Positions 6,832-14,869 of a DNA stretch of 23,182 bases are shown piece by piece. Position numbers and translations under genes: made by a program. The notes beneath the pieces are model-generated. The model was not told the DNA's origin. It saw only the letters and a list, made by a program, of their open reading frames with translations, and did not search any database. The DNA lies in NCBI GenBank assembly GCA_910584495.1, contig CAJUAR010000044.1, forward strand, positions 1 through 23,182, written 5' to 3'. The stretch is from an uncultured Muribaculaceae bacterium (GTDB lineage Bacteria > Bacteroidota > Bacteroidia > Bacteroidales > Muribaculaceae). Numbering within the stretch: position 1 is the stretch's first letter; each line of letters starts with the position of its first letter.

Positions 6832-9187
6832 GTTTTCCGTTGATTAGCACGTTGCGCCACAGCGATATGGAGGTGTCCACCACGCAGTAGTCATATTTTT
6901 TATAGTCATAGCCTGTAGCCTTGCTTTCTTCATCAAGCATCTTCCACGAACAAAGGCAGTTGTGCTTCATCGTACGTTCGTCGCACTCATGTTTTTCATC
7001 GTTGTAGACATATCCCATCAGCTCGTGAGCGCAGTTCCACCGCAAATGTTCCAGCATCGACAGGCGCCTTATGGCCAGATTTTCTTTCTCTGTCAAACGA
7101 GGGTAGACAATGCTGTTATGGCTGCCTTCCACAATTGGCGTGCCATCAGCGTTCATATAGCGAGAGCAGAAAGAGAACCAATCGTAGTTTTCGCCCAGTG
7201 CTTTGCGCAGCAGATAGAGCTTTGTCCCCACATGGAGAGCATTGGCAATGTCTTGCGATTCCTGCCTTCGCAGTTTGCGCAGTTTGTTGATGTCCGGCGG
7301 CACAGTCTCGGCGAACTGATTGTGGCGTTCGTCCCAGCTTTTGCCTTCGCCATTAATCATAACATACTGTCTGTGGTACTCCTTGCCGAGATTTACCAGG
7401 CGGTTGCTTATCACCAAGTCGTAGGTATATGTCTTCTGCGGCTGGCCAAAGATTCTTATCACAGGCTCATTATCCATGCCTTGGCCATAACCGTAGTTAT
7501 AATGGTCAGCAATTCGTTGTATGCCCTCAACCAGTTTATCGTCGGTACAGCGCACAAAGATACGCAGATTATCCAACTTTTCACGCTGTTTGCGCAGCAG
7601 CCCGAAAATCCTTGCGGCAAGCGCTATGGCTTCATCATTGTCACCAATAGATATAACTACATAGTTCAGCCGACGGGCAAAATCATCGTTCAACACTTCA
7701 CTGTAGAAATCTTCGCTGCGATAATCAATGTTTTTGAACGATATTTTTGTGTTGGCATCTCTCTTGCCGAAGATGCCGGGCATGTTGGTTTTCAATATTC
7801 CCTCTATGCAGTCGAGCTCTTTGTCAACCACCGTACATTCAAAGGGAGCATTCCGCAAGCACCCGGCAGCAGATGCATTGCCATCCTCCTCAAGAAAATG
7901 TCCGTATTCATAAAGGAAGCGGAAGGCATCGCGACCTACCTCTCCAAAACCAATTATAAGAGCCGTGAATTCCGATTGCACAACTACCGGATTGTCTTTG
8001 TCGAGCTTCATCACATTCACGGGGTGACACGTGCTGTCGAATTTCAAAATTTCAATGGCAATGTGCGACGAATCGATTATTTTTATGTTCATTTTCCGCT
8101 GCAAAGCCACATCCTCTATAATCCTGTTTGGCCCGTTATAGCGAGCATGGCAATAAATGCGGTGCTCTATGCCGGCATTATTGGCAACGGCTGCAACCGA
8201 AGCATCACGGACAAGAATCCTAATGTTGCGGATGTTGAGCTCTTCGTCTTCATCCATAAACAATATATGCAGCTGCGAACCTGTATAATTGCCTAACTGC
8301 TTTATACATTTCCTCACTTTGTTAAGTCCTAAATAGCCGAAAGCATCGAAATCGGGCCTGGAGTACACCTCCTCGCCGATGTCGTTGAGTTGCTCGCCCG
8401 CAATGGCCACATTTGCCCCATATTTCCCGGCCTCTTCAAACACTCTTCGTCGATGAGTGATATAGCTTATTATGCCCTCCCATTCGTCTTTGTTATCCTC
8501 TCTCAAATCGGCTTTGTCTATGATGACAGTCACTGCCTGGGGGTCGTTCTCCTTTATGCCCTTCAACAAATGATAGGTCGGCACATTACTCCCGAAAAAT
8601 AAATATAGATGATTGTGAGCCTGATCAATCTTGGTGCGGTAAGTCAAACGGCAGTATGCCTTTAGACGGTAATAGACAAGTCCTGTCAACAATGCCAAAG
8701 TGCACGACGACGAGAGGACTGTACACACCGACAGGCACCCTTTCAGAAACGGGAAATCATCTAAGCGGTCGAGCACATTGCTGTCCAGATTGAACATAAA
8801 CAGATTGAGCGCGCTCACCATCGAGCGAAACAAATATTCCGCGTTAGTAAACTTAGGAATGCTTACACGAGCTTGCTCTTCGGCCGGCAACACCGATACA
8901 TCGATACTGGCTATCGAATGGAACACGACTAAAAAGAGCAAGGTGCCAACCATCAAAAAAAAGCACATGAGTGTAGCAACCAACTTCAGCGAAAAATCGC
9001 GCGCATACAGCCTGTGAGTGGCCTCATTGCGGGCGTTGTGCAGCTGGAGAACTATCGAACATAGCAGCCCTGCCGCACTTGCAGAAACTACTCCTACTAT
9101 AATGCCATAGCCAACCCCGCCCTTGCTCGACAGCAAGAAGACAAGAAGAATGGATACAATAACGAATAGAGCGATTTTACCTTTCAT
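6824..9187 (-). CDS. membrane protein with RCK/TrkA-like Rossmann domains and a degenerate RyR-like tail (putative gated ion channel)
   Basis: 787 residues. Hydrophobic segments lie at about 4-20, 25-47, 69-90 and 152-173, with a less hydrophobic stretch at 115-135 that could be a pore or re-entrant region. Two Rossmann-like regions follow: NHLYLFFGSNVPTYHLLKGI from about 192, and FTALIIGFGEVGRDAFRFLY from about 407 with a clean GxGxxG nucleotide-binding loop. The layout resembles RCK-gated channels, where nucleotide or ion binding opens the pore; no canonical potassium selectivity filter (TVGYG) is seen. The last ~85 residues (LSMLEHLRWNCAHELMGYVY, then LCSWKMLDEESKATGYDYKK) resemble a weak RyR domain. 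The start overlaps the stop of the 60-residue gene as ATGA. A ligand-gated membrane effector or sensor is plausible; ion conduction is inference. Confidence 0.75.
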   Translation of the reverse strand: MKGKIALFVIVSILLVFLLSSKGGVGYGIIVGVVSASAAGLLCSIVLQLHNARNEATHRLYARDFSLKLVATLMCFFLMVGTLLFLVVFHSIASIDVSVLPAEEQARVSIPKFTNAEYLFRSMVSALNLFMFNLDSNVLDRLDDFPFLKGCLSVCTVLSSSCTLALLTGLVYYRLKAYCRLTYRTKIDQAHNHLYLFFGSNVPTYHLLKGIKENDPQAVTVIIDKADLREDNKDEWEGIISYITHRRRVFEEAGKYGANVAIAGEQLNDIGEEVYSRPDFDAFGYLGLNKVRKCIKQLGNYTGSQLHILFMDEDEELNIRNIRILVRDASVAAVANNAGIEHRIYCHARYNGPNRIIEDVALQRKMNIKIIDSSHIAIEILKFDSTCHPVNVMKLDKDNPVVVQSEFTALIIGFGEVGRDAFRFLYEYGHFLEEDGNASAAGCLRNAPFECTVVDKELDCIEGILKTNMPGIFGKRDANTKISFKNIDYRSEDFYSEVLNDDFARRLNYVVISIGDNDEAIALAARIFGLLRKQREKLDNLRIFVRCTDDKLVEGIQRIADHYNYGYGQGMDNEPVIRIFGQPQKTYTYDLVISNRLVNLGKEYHRQYVMINGEGKSWDERHNQFAETVPPDINKLRKLRRQESQDIANALHVGTKLYLLRKALGENYDWFSFCSRYMNADGTPIVEGSHNSIVYPRLTEKENLAIRRLSMLEHLRWNCAHELMGYVYNDEKHECDERTMKHNCLCSWKMLDEESKATGYDYKKYDYCVVDTSISLWRNVLINGKHG

Positions 9188-9366
9188 TGCGCTATTGGTT
9201 TGGAGTTCTTATACTCATCCAAGGCAAATACGACACGACGTGCCCAGGCCACTATAAAGCAGAAAAGCACAGTCAGGCATATGAGAGCAACCTCGAATAT
9301 ATCATTTTTATTGATGGGTGCGAACACGTCTCCCTGGAATAATTGAGAATACTCAATACAAAGCAT
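9184..9366 (-). CDS. small single-pass membrane protein, first gene of the TIR/RyR operon
   Basis: 60 residues from an ATG at 9366, overlapping the next start by 4 nt (ATGA). One membrane segment at about residues 24-43 (EVALICLTVLFCFIVAWARR) is followed by basic residues and a short polar tail, which suggests an outside N-terminus and a cytoplasmic C-terminus. I recognise no family. The tight coupling to the channel-like gene suggests a small subunit or regulator of that protein. It is the first gene after the predicted promoter at 9423-9453. Confidence 0.65.
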   Translation of the reverse strand: MLCIEYSQLFQGDVFAPINKNDIFEVALICLTVLFCFIVAWARRVVFALDEYKNSKPIAQ

Positions 9367-9422
9367 AAATGTGAAAAATTAAGCTGTATGCTGTAATTGG
9401 CATTAGATTGATATATAATTGA

Positions 9423-9453
9423 CAAAATTATAAAAATTCAGCCAAACAGCAAT
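9423..9453 (-). promoter_or_regulatory. predicted promoter of the TIR/RyR operon
   Basis: On the minus strand a perfect Bacteroidetes -7 box TAATTTTG (9430-9423) is preceded after 19 nt by ATTG (9453-9450), a three-of-four match to the -33 TTTG box. Transcription would begin near 9416, leaving a leader of about 50 nt before the first gene. The surrounding 124 nt between comEC and the operon are AT-rich with no other clear signal. Confidence 0.55.
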
Positions 9454-9490
9454 ACCTAAATTTAATTTTAACACATCTGTTTTTCGTGAA

Positions 9491-11287
9491 TCATGGCTGC
9501 GCACCTTCTAAATTCAAGTTATAGACGAACGCACGCGGCAGGATGAGGTCGGGAGGGATGGTCGGCAAACCATGGATGCGGCCGTCGGGAGGCATGGGCA
9601 TGATGGAGATGCTGTCGAGGCTGATGCCATGTGCTGCAAAATAGTGTTGGTAGAGTCCGAGTACGCGGTCGGCACTACGGTCGGTGTAGACGGAGCCGTG
9701 GCTACCTTTTGCGACGCATATCGTCGGGCCGTAGCGATGGAGGTCGACCAGGGCACGGGACGGTGACACTGGTGAGTTGGAGCATGTTCCGAACACGGCC
9801 AGCGCAACCATGGCCAGCGAGGCCTCGATTTTGTGCCTCCTGCATGGGAGCACAAGCACGGCAGCGAGGAGCATTATGGCAAAGACAAGAACCAGGAGCG
9901 TGGCAGGGGCAAGGTGTAGCTCGGTAATTTCGTAGCCGGAAAAGGACGCGCAAAGACGGCTGATGGTGTCGCTCATCCATTCTACGGCGTTGCCAAGAAG
10001 CGGTATGTGCAGTCCGACAGATGACAAAAGGACGTATACGCCCCCGGCAAACATGAACAGCGGAAAGAAGAGGGATGCAAAAGCATTGACGGGCACAGTG
10101 AGGAGTGGCAGCCGGTGGAAGAGGGCAAGCAGTATTGGCGCGGTGGCAATCGATGCCGCAAATGGTATGACGGCCAAGTCGGCCAAACGCCTTAGAGCAA
10201 GGTGTTTGACAGGCACAGGGTTGAATTTGCCGGCAAAGACGAGAATTCCTGCCACAGCGGCGACAGAAAGCTGGAAACCGGGTGCATATACCCACCATGG
10301 ATTGACAAAGAGCATCACACCGACGGACACGGCAAGAGAATTGAAGGCCGAGGCATCGCGCTGCAGCAGTCGGGACTGTATGAAGCAGCTTATCATTATT
10401 GCCGCACGCAGAGCCGACGGTGCAAGGCCGGTGAGCGCGGCATAGAACCACACAGCCAAGAGAAGCAGAATGTTTTCGACCACGAGCCCGCGACGCAGCA
10501 GCCGCAAAGGGCGGAGCAAAAAGGCAATTATTCCACAGAGGACGGCCACATGGAAACCGCTGACACACAGCAGATGCGACAAACCCGTTGCGCGAAATTG
10601 CTCTTTTACTTCGGGCAGGGCATCGGACGTGCCGAGCAACGACGAAGTGAGCAGCGATGCCGTGCGTTGGTCAAGGCCCGAACCATAGACAGCGCGGACC
10701 ATGGACTGTCTCATACCGTCGAAGAACGATGCAATACCGCCGACATGCCCCGTGCGTTCAATTTGCTCCGACGACACAATGGCGACTGCCGAAACACGGT
10801 CGGCGCGCTGTCCAATTTCTTGCATGTCCATCCCCGGCACGTCTTCGTAACGGTTGGGAGCGTCGAAAGCAGCACGCATGGAGAATTGGTCTCCGACAGC
10901 AAGCCCGGCAGCAATGTCAGTAACAATAAGACGCAGCCTCACCGTCTGCCCTACTCCTTCGATGTTCGCCGATGCAAGCACGCGCTGGCCATTGTCCATT
11001 TCCGATGTACCGAGCACCGTTCCTGAAACGGCAAATTCCGTGCCTGCAAAATAAGTATCCGGCAATTTTGCAGGTCTGAGATTCAACACAGCGGCAATCA
11101 CGGCCCCCATGGCCACGAGACATAGAATGACCTTGTGGCGGCTTCGTGCAAAGAGGAGCATGAACAGCACAGCGGCACAGATGGTGACCATGGCCACCAG
11201 TGTGCCGCTGCATGTTGCCGCTACAGACCCGCAAAGAGCACCGACGGCAAGAGGCAGAGCCTGAAAATCAGCCTCGCCACATTTCAT
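9491..11287 (-). CDS. comEC: ComEC/Rec2-family DNA uptake channel
   Basis: 598 residues, many membrane segments. Two or three N-terminal segments precede an OB-like region (about 80-175). The competence-domain motif HLLCVSGFHV lies at 238-247, followed by further membrane segments including GLAPSALRAAIMIS. In transformable bacteria ComEC carries single-stranded DNA across the inner membrane. The C-terminal ~90 residues show no HxHxDH metallo-beta-lactamase signature, so the nuclease-like domain of longer ComEC proteins is absent or degenerate. The ATG at 11287 comes 3 nt after the stop of the exporter gene, so the two are probably co-transcribed. Confidence 0.88.
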   Translation of the reverse strand: MKCGEADFQALPLAVGALCGSVAATCSGTLVAMVTICAAVLFMLLFARSRHKVILCLVAMGAVIAAVLNLRPAKLPDTYFAGTEFAVSGTVLGTSEMDNGQRVLASANIEGVGQTVRLRLIVTDIAAGLAVGDQFSMRAAFDAPNRYEDVPGMDMQEIGQRADRVSAVAIVSSEQIERTGHVGGIASFFDGMRQSMVRAVYGSGLDQRTASLLTSSLLGTSDALPEVKEQFRATGLSHLLCVSGFHVAVLCGIIAFLLRPLRLLRRGLVVENILLLLAVWFYAALTGLAPSALRAAIMISCFIQSRLLQRDASAFNSLAVSVGVMLFVNPWWVYAPGFQLSVAAVAGILVFAGKFNPVPVKHLALRRLADLAVIPFAASIATAPILLALFHRLPLLTVPVNAFASLFFPLFMFAGGVYVLLSSVGLHIPLLGNAVEWMSDTISRLCASFSGYEITELHLAPATLLVLVFAIMLLAAVLVLPCRRHKIEASLAMVALAVFGTCSNSPVSPSRALVDLHRYGPTICVAKGSHGSVYTDRSADRVLGLYQHYFAAHGISLDSISIMPMPPDGRIHGLPTIPPDLILPRAFVYNLNLEGAQP

Positions 11288-11290
11288 TTA

Positions 11291-12286
11291 TTATTCTATA
11301 GTTTCGAGCACTACGAAGAGCGAGCTTATGCTGATGACAACCCAAAGGCATACGGCCTGAAGCAGGGGCTTAACGCCCACCTGCTTGATTGATTTGAGCG
11401 ACATCGAAGCACCGATGAGGAAAAGAACCACCACCATGCCTCGCTTGGCAATCCACACCATGGAATTGACAAACCATGCCGGGAGTTCGACATAGGTATT
11501 GACAACCATAGCCAGCACAAAGATGAATATAAACCAGGGAATGCTGATTTTGCCGTCCTTCTGGCGGAAAATAAACATCGTTGCCAGGGCCAGGGGAATA
11601 ATCCACAAAGCACGGGTGAGTTTGATGAGGGTTGCAATCTGGAGGGCTTCTTCACCGTAGCTTTCGCCGGCACCCACCACCGAAGAAGTGTCGTGGATGG
11701 CAATGGCGGCCCATGTGCCGAACTGATGCTGGGTCATGTCGAGCATGTGTCCCAATGGAGGGAAGATGAACAGTGCTATGCTGTTGAGAATGAAGATAAC
11801 ACCAAGCGACACAGCCATTTCGTTTTCATCAGCTTTAAGCACCGGTCCGACGGCGGCAATGGCACTTCCGCCACAGATGGCAGTGCCCGACGAAATGAGA
11901 TAGGCCGTCTTGCGGTTGATGTGCATCCAATAGCCCAGCAGCACGCCAAAAGCCATAACACCCACCACCGAAACGACGGTGAAGAGCATACCCTCTGAGC
12001 CCGATTTGAGCGATTCGTTGAGGTTCATGTTGAAACCCAAGCACACCACAGCAACCTGGAGCAGGTATTTTGAAGTCTTTTTGTTGAATTTGGGATAAGG
12101 ATTGGGGAAAATCAAAGCGAACACAAGGCCGCAAAGCAACGCTATGGGAGCGGAAATTTGTGGGAGTCCTAATTCCTTGAAAGGAAAGAGAATCAGGGCA
12201 ATCACAGCAATGTAGATTATTTTTGCCGGAGTTTGCATGTTATTTTGAATGTGATTTATATGTTTGTCAATATTGATTCCTGACAT
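11291..12286 (-). CDS. YeiH-type putative sulfate exporter (UPF0324, Cons_hypoth698 family)
   Basis: 331 residues from the ATG at 12286; an ATG at 12238 (MQTPAKIIYIAV) would start just before the first membrane segment and may be the true start. About ten hydrophobic segments are present. The family signature SSGTAICGGSAIAAVGPV lies near residues 132-150, and FNKKTSKYLLQVAVVCLGFN and IHDTSSVVGAG are also typical. Members are inner-membrane proteins proposed to export sulfate or related anions; the substrate is poorly established. It lies after aroE with a 62-nt gap and directly before comEC. No clear promoter box was seen in the gap. Confidence 0.85.
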   Translation of the reverse strand: MSGINIDKHINHIQNNMQTPAKIIYIAVIALILFPFKELGLPQISAPIALLCGLVFALIFPNPYPKFNKKTSKYLLQVAVVCLGFNMNLNESLKSGSEGMLFTVVSVVGVMAFGVLLGYWMHINRKTAYLISSGTAICGGSAIAAVGPVLKADENEMAVSLGVIFILNSIALFIFPPLGHMLDMTQHQFGTWAAIAIHDTSSVVGAGESYGEEALQIATLIKLTRALWIIPLALATMFIFRQKDGKISIPWFIFIFVLAMVVNTYVELPAWFVNSMVWIAKRGMVVVLFLIGASMSLKSIKQVGVKPLLQAVCLWVVISISSLFVVLETIE

Positions 12287-12348
12287 ACTCTGAGTTTTAG
12301 AACGTGATATGTATAATGTTTATTATCAATAGTATTGTTAAACAATGC

Positions 12349-13131
12349 TTATGGTGTCTCCCAAATTTTGAGCGAGGCAAGAGCCTGTTTGTGAAGCATC
12401 TCAAGACCGTTTTTCACTTCGGCTCCATTCCGGGCCGCACGGCGCATAAAGAGTGTTTCTTCGGGGTTGTAGACGAGATCATGGCAGCGGTTGGCCTCGC
12501 TGAGCAATTCATAGGGGAAAGGCGGGCAAGCATCGACATTGGGATAAGTTCCTAAGGGTGTAGCGTTGACAATCAGCTGATTGGAAGCAAGGATGCCGGC
12601 ATCTATATCGGCATAAGTAATGCGACCTTCGCCTGTGCGGCGCGAAACAAACGTTGGTTCCACGCCAAGTGAACGCAAAGCCGCCGCCACTGCTTTCGAG
12701 GCTCCCCCTGTGCCCAAAATCAAAGCCCCTGAGCCGCAAGGCAGACTTTCTACCATGGGCCTCACACTCTCTCTGAATCCCTCAACATCGGTGTTGTAGC
12801 CCTTCAGGCCAAGAAAACGGCCGTCATCGGCACGGCGTATTTTAAGAGTGTTAACAGCACCCACCGCACGGGCCTCCGGCGAGATTTCATCGAGAAAACC
12901 AATAATCTGTTCTTTGTAGGGAGCGGTTACATTAAGACCTTTAAGCCTGGGATTGAGCAGTATAACCTGATAGAGCGACTGCGGAGTAAGCTCGGCAAGC
13001 TCAAAATTGTCGTAGCTGCGCTCGCTGCCGTCGGCGACAAAAAGATTGGTAAAAAATTGTTTAGAAAACGAATGTCCCAACGGTCGGCCAATCAGACCAT
13101 AATCAGTGGAGCTTAAGCCTGGAAGTTTCAT
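12349..13131 (-). CDS. aroE: shikimate dehydrogenase
   Basis: 260 residues from the ATG at 13131 (MKLPGLSS), 10 nt after the preceding stop; a GTG ten codons earlier would overlap that gene and is unlikely. The substrate-binding motif GRPLGHSFSK is near the N-terminus, with NVTAPYKEQI (catalytic lysine) and the NADP-binding loop LILGTGGASKAV; YNPEETLFMRRA and NGLEMLHKQA close the C-terminus as expected. It reduces 3-dehydroshikimate to shikimate in aromatic amino acid synthesis. The length is normal for the family and no key residue is missing. Confidence 0.95.
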   Translation of the reverse strand: MKLPGLSSTDYGLIGRPLGHSFSKQFFTNLFVADGSERSYDNFELAELTPQSLYQVILLNPRLKGLNVTAPYKEQIIGFLDEISPEARAVGAVNTLKIRRADDGRFLGLKGYNTDVEGFRESVRPMVESLPCGSGALILGTGGASKAVAAALRSLGVEPTFVSRRTGEGRITYADIDAGILASNQLIVNATPLGTYPNVDACPPFPYELLSEANRCHDLVYNPEETLFMRRAARNGAEVKNGLEMLHKQALASLKIWETP

Positions 13132-13141
13132 GGCTGTTTTT

Positions 13142-14239
13142 CTACGGACGTGTTCCCGCACTGTAGGTGCGCCATTTATCGATTAATAATTCCATATCTT
13201 CGGGCAGCGGAGCGCTGAAAAACATCTCCTCGCCGGTTTCGGGATGGACAAAGCCCAGAGTGCGTGCATGCAAGGCCTGACGGGGACAAATTTTGAAACA
13301 ATTGGCTATAAAGGCCTGATAGGTCGAGGAGTTGACTCCTCGAAGCACCTTGTCGCCGCCATAGCGGGCATCATTGAACAGAGGATGTCCCAGCGAACGC
13401 ATGTGCACCCTAATCTGATGTGTGCGGCCCGTTTCGAGCACACATTTCACCACGCTAACATGCGCCAGAGGCTCGGTTACACTGTAGTGCGTCACTGCCC
13501 GTTTTCCTTCGGGACCGTCGAGGGGGTAGGTGGTCATCTGCAGACGGTCGCGGACAGAGCGGCCGATATTTGTAGCCACCGTGCCGGCGAGAGGGTCGGG
13601 ACACCCCCACACAACGGCCACATACTCGCGTTTTGTTGTTTTGTTGAAGAACTGTCGTCCCAAATTGGTTTTGGCATCGGGTGTTTTGGCAACAACAAGG
13701 AGGCCTGATGTGTCTTTGTCGATGCGGTGCACAAGGCCCAGGCGAGGGTCGTTCACGTCATAATCGGGCGTATCGCGGAAGTGCCAGGCCAGGGCGTTGA
13801 CCAACGTTCCGTCGTAGTTGCCATGGCCGGGATGAACAACCATGCCCGCCGGTTTGTTGACAACGAGCACATAACGGTCCTCGTAGACAATATCCAGCGG
13901 AATATCCTGTGCCACAACCTCAAACTCGTAGCGCGGACGGTCCATCACCACCTGTACAACGTCAAGAGGCTTGACACGGTAGTTGCTCTTCACCGCTTTG
14001 CCGTTGACCCAGATGCATCCGGCTTCGGCAGCTTGCTGAATGCGGTTGCGCGAGGACTTCTGCAGCCTTAATGCCAGAAATTTGTCGACACGGAGCAGCT
14101 CCTGACCCTTGTCGGCCTCAAAGCGGAAATGCTCATAGAATGTACGACCTTCGGCATCGACAATAGCAGCGGCCTGACTTTGCGGCCTGCCATCGTCGAG
14201 GTCCTCTTCATCGATAACATCGAGAATATCTTCGTTCAT
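13142..14239 (-). CDS. rluD: RluA-family ribosomal RNA pseudouridine synthase (RluD-like)
   Basis: 365 residues. An acidic N-terminal ~35 residues lead to an S4 RNA-binding domain (LRVDKFLALRLQKSSRNRIQ, about 49-95) and then the catalytic domain with VVNKPAGMVVHPG and HRIDKDTSGLL; D174 is the catalytic aspartate. RluD modifies uridines of 23S rRNA helix 69; the RluD assignment rather than another RluA paralogue is by overall layout. The ATG overlaps the stop of the PASTA gene by 4 nt (ATGA), so the two are probably translated together. The gene ends 10 nt before aroE. Confidence 0.9.
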   Translation of the reverse strand: MNEDILDVIDEEDLDDGRPQSQAAAIVDAEGRTFYEHFRFEADKGQELLRVDKFLALRLQKSSRNRIQQAAEAGCIWVNGKAVKSNYRVKPLDVVQVVMDRPRYEFEVVAQDIPLDIVYEDRYVLVVNKPAGMVVHPGHGNYDGTLVNALAWHFRDTPDYDVNDPRLGLVHRIDKDTSGLLVVAKTPDAKTNLGRQFFNKTTKREYVAVVWGCPDPLAGTVATNIGRSVRDRLQMTTYPLDGPEGKRAVTHYSVTEPLAHVSVVKCVLETGRTHQIRVHMRSLGHPLFNDARYGGDKVLRGVNSSTYQAFIANCFKICPRQALHARTLGFVHPETGEEMFFSAPLPEDMELLIDKWRTYSAGTRP

Positions 14240-14859
14240 AGGTCGGGGACGTTTTGAAGCTCAATTTCAGCCTCGTCGAGGGCCAAAGAATCGACAGGCT
14301 CGGCAGGTCCGCTGCCAACCATCAGTGTCACCGTGGCTGTAACGGGGATGAGGCTGCCTACGGTCAGCGGCTTGCCGTCGTAACGCGCCCCCATCACAAG
14401 GTCGGCATACTCCGATGGCACGCTTTCGAGCCTGATGTCACTGATTCCTATGCCACGGAGATAGGACATGGCTTGGCGCGACGACACATTGCCGCTCAGA
14501 GACATGGAGATTGCCACTTGTTTGGGCGAAAAAGCAGTGATGGTGACATATACCTGACGGCCGTCTTTGACCACGGCACCGGCTTTTGGCCACGACTCCA
14601 CCACTGTACCGGGCGCAAGATTGCGGTCGTAGATAGAATCGGAAATTTCGATACTCAAATTGTTGACCTGCAAGGCCGTGCGGGCGGCATCGTAGCTCTT
14701 GCCCTTGATTTCAGGCACTATGGCAGTGTGACCATGAAAAGTCCAGCTGTCGAGAAATATCATCGCTCCCCACAGCACAATTATCGTGGCAAGAAAAACA
14801 AATATCACATTGCTCAAAAAAGGATGACGAGCATAGAAGTCCTTAAACGAGAATTTCAT
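14236..14859 (-). CDS. PASTA-domain membrane protein
   Basis: 207 residues. A short basic N-terminus is followed by one membrane segment at about 17-36. PASTA-like repeats then occupy about 45-110 (AIVPEIKGKSYDAARTALQV, ending VYVTITAF) and 113-180 (a less regular copy ending VTLMVGSG). PASTA domains bind peptidoglycan fragments or beta-lactams in kinases and PBPs, but here no kinase or transpeptidase is attached. The C-terminal ~25 residues are acidic. It lies 10 nt after cdsA and overlaps rluD by 4 nt. Probably a periplasmic cell-wall-associated protein; the exact role is unknown. Confidence 0.87.
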   Translation of the reverse strand: MKFSFKDFYARHPFLSNVIFVFLATIIVLWGAMIFLDSWTFHGHTAIVPEIKGKSYDAARTALQVNNLSIEISDSIYDRNLAPGTVVESWPKAGAVVKDGRQVYVTITAFSPKQVAISMSLSGNVSSRQAMSYLRGIGISDIRLESVPSEYADLVMGARYDGKPLTVGSLIPVTATVTLMVGSGPAEPVDSLALDEAEIELQNVPDL

Positions 14860-14869
14860 AAGTCTTTAG

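Larger units (their letters stand above)
239..9366 (-). other. probable eight-gene operon of the TIR/RyR/PrsW/sigma system
   Basis: From the start at 9366 to the stop at 239 the junctions are: 4-nt overlap, 8-nt overlap, 11-nt overlap, 4-nt gap, 8-nt gap, 4-nt overlap (PrsW to TIR-3TM) and 14-nt gap. There is no room for internal terminators, so one transcript from the promoter at 9423-9453 is likely. The last intact gene is followed after 12 nt by a broken TIR gene. Confidence 0.8.

Noticed and set aside
6962..8296. Long open frame of 444 codons on the plus strand
   Set aside because: It lies wholly inside the channel-like gene in antisense, has no recognisable domain and looks like a shadow of that gene's codon use.
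9702..10568. 288-codon open frame on the minus strand, and several plus-strand frames in comEC
   Set aside because: All lie inside comEC in other frames with odd Cys/Arg-rich composition, so they are shadows.
12310..12340. AT-rich dyad between aroE and the exporter gene
   Set aside because: Pairing is interrupted by mismatches and is no better than expected in AT-rich DNA.
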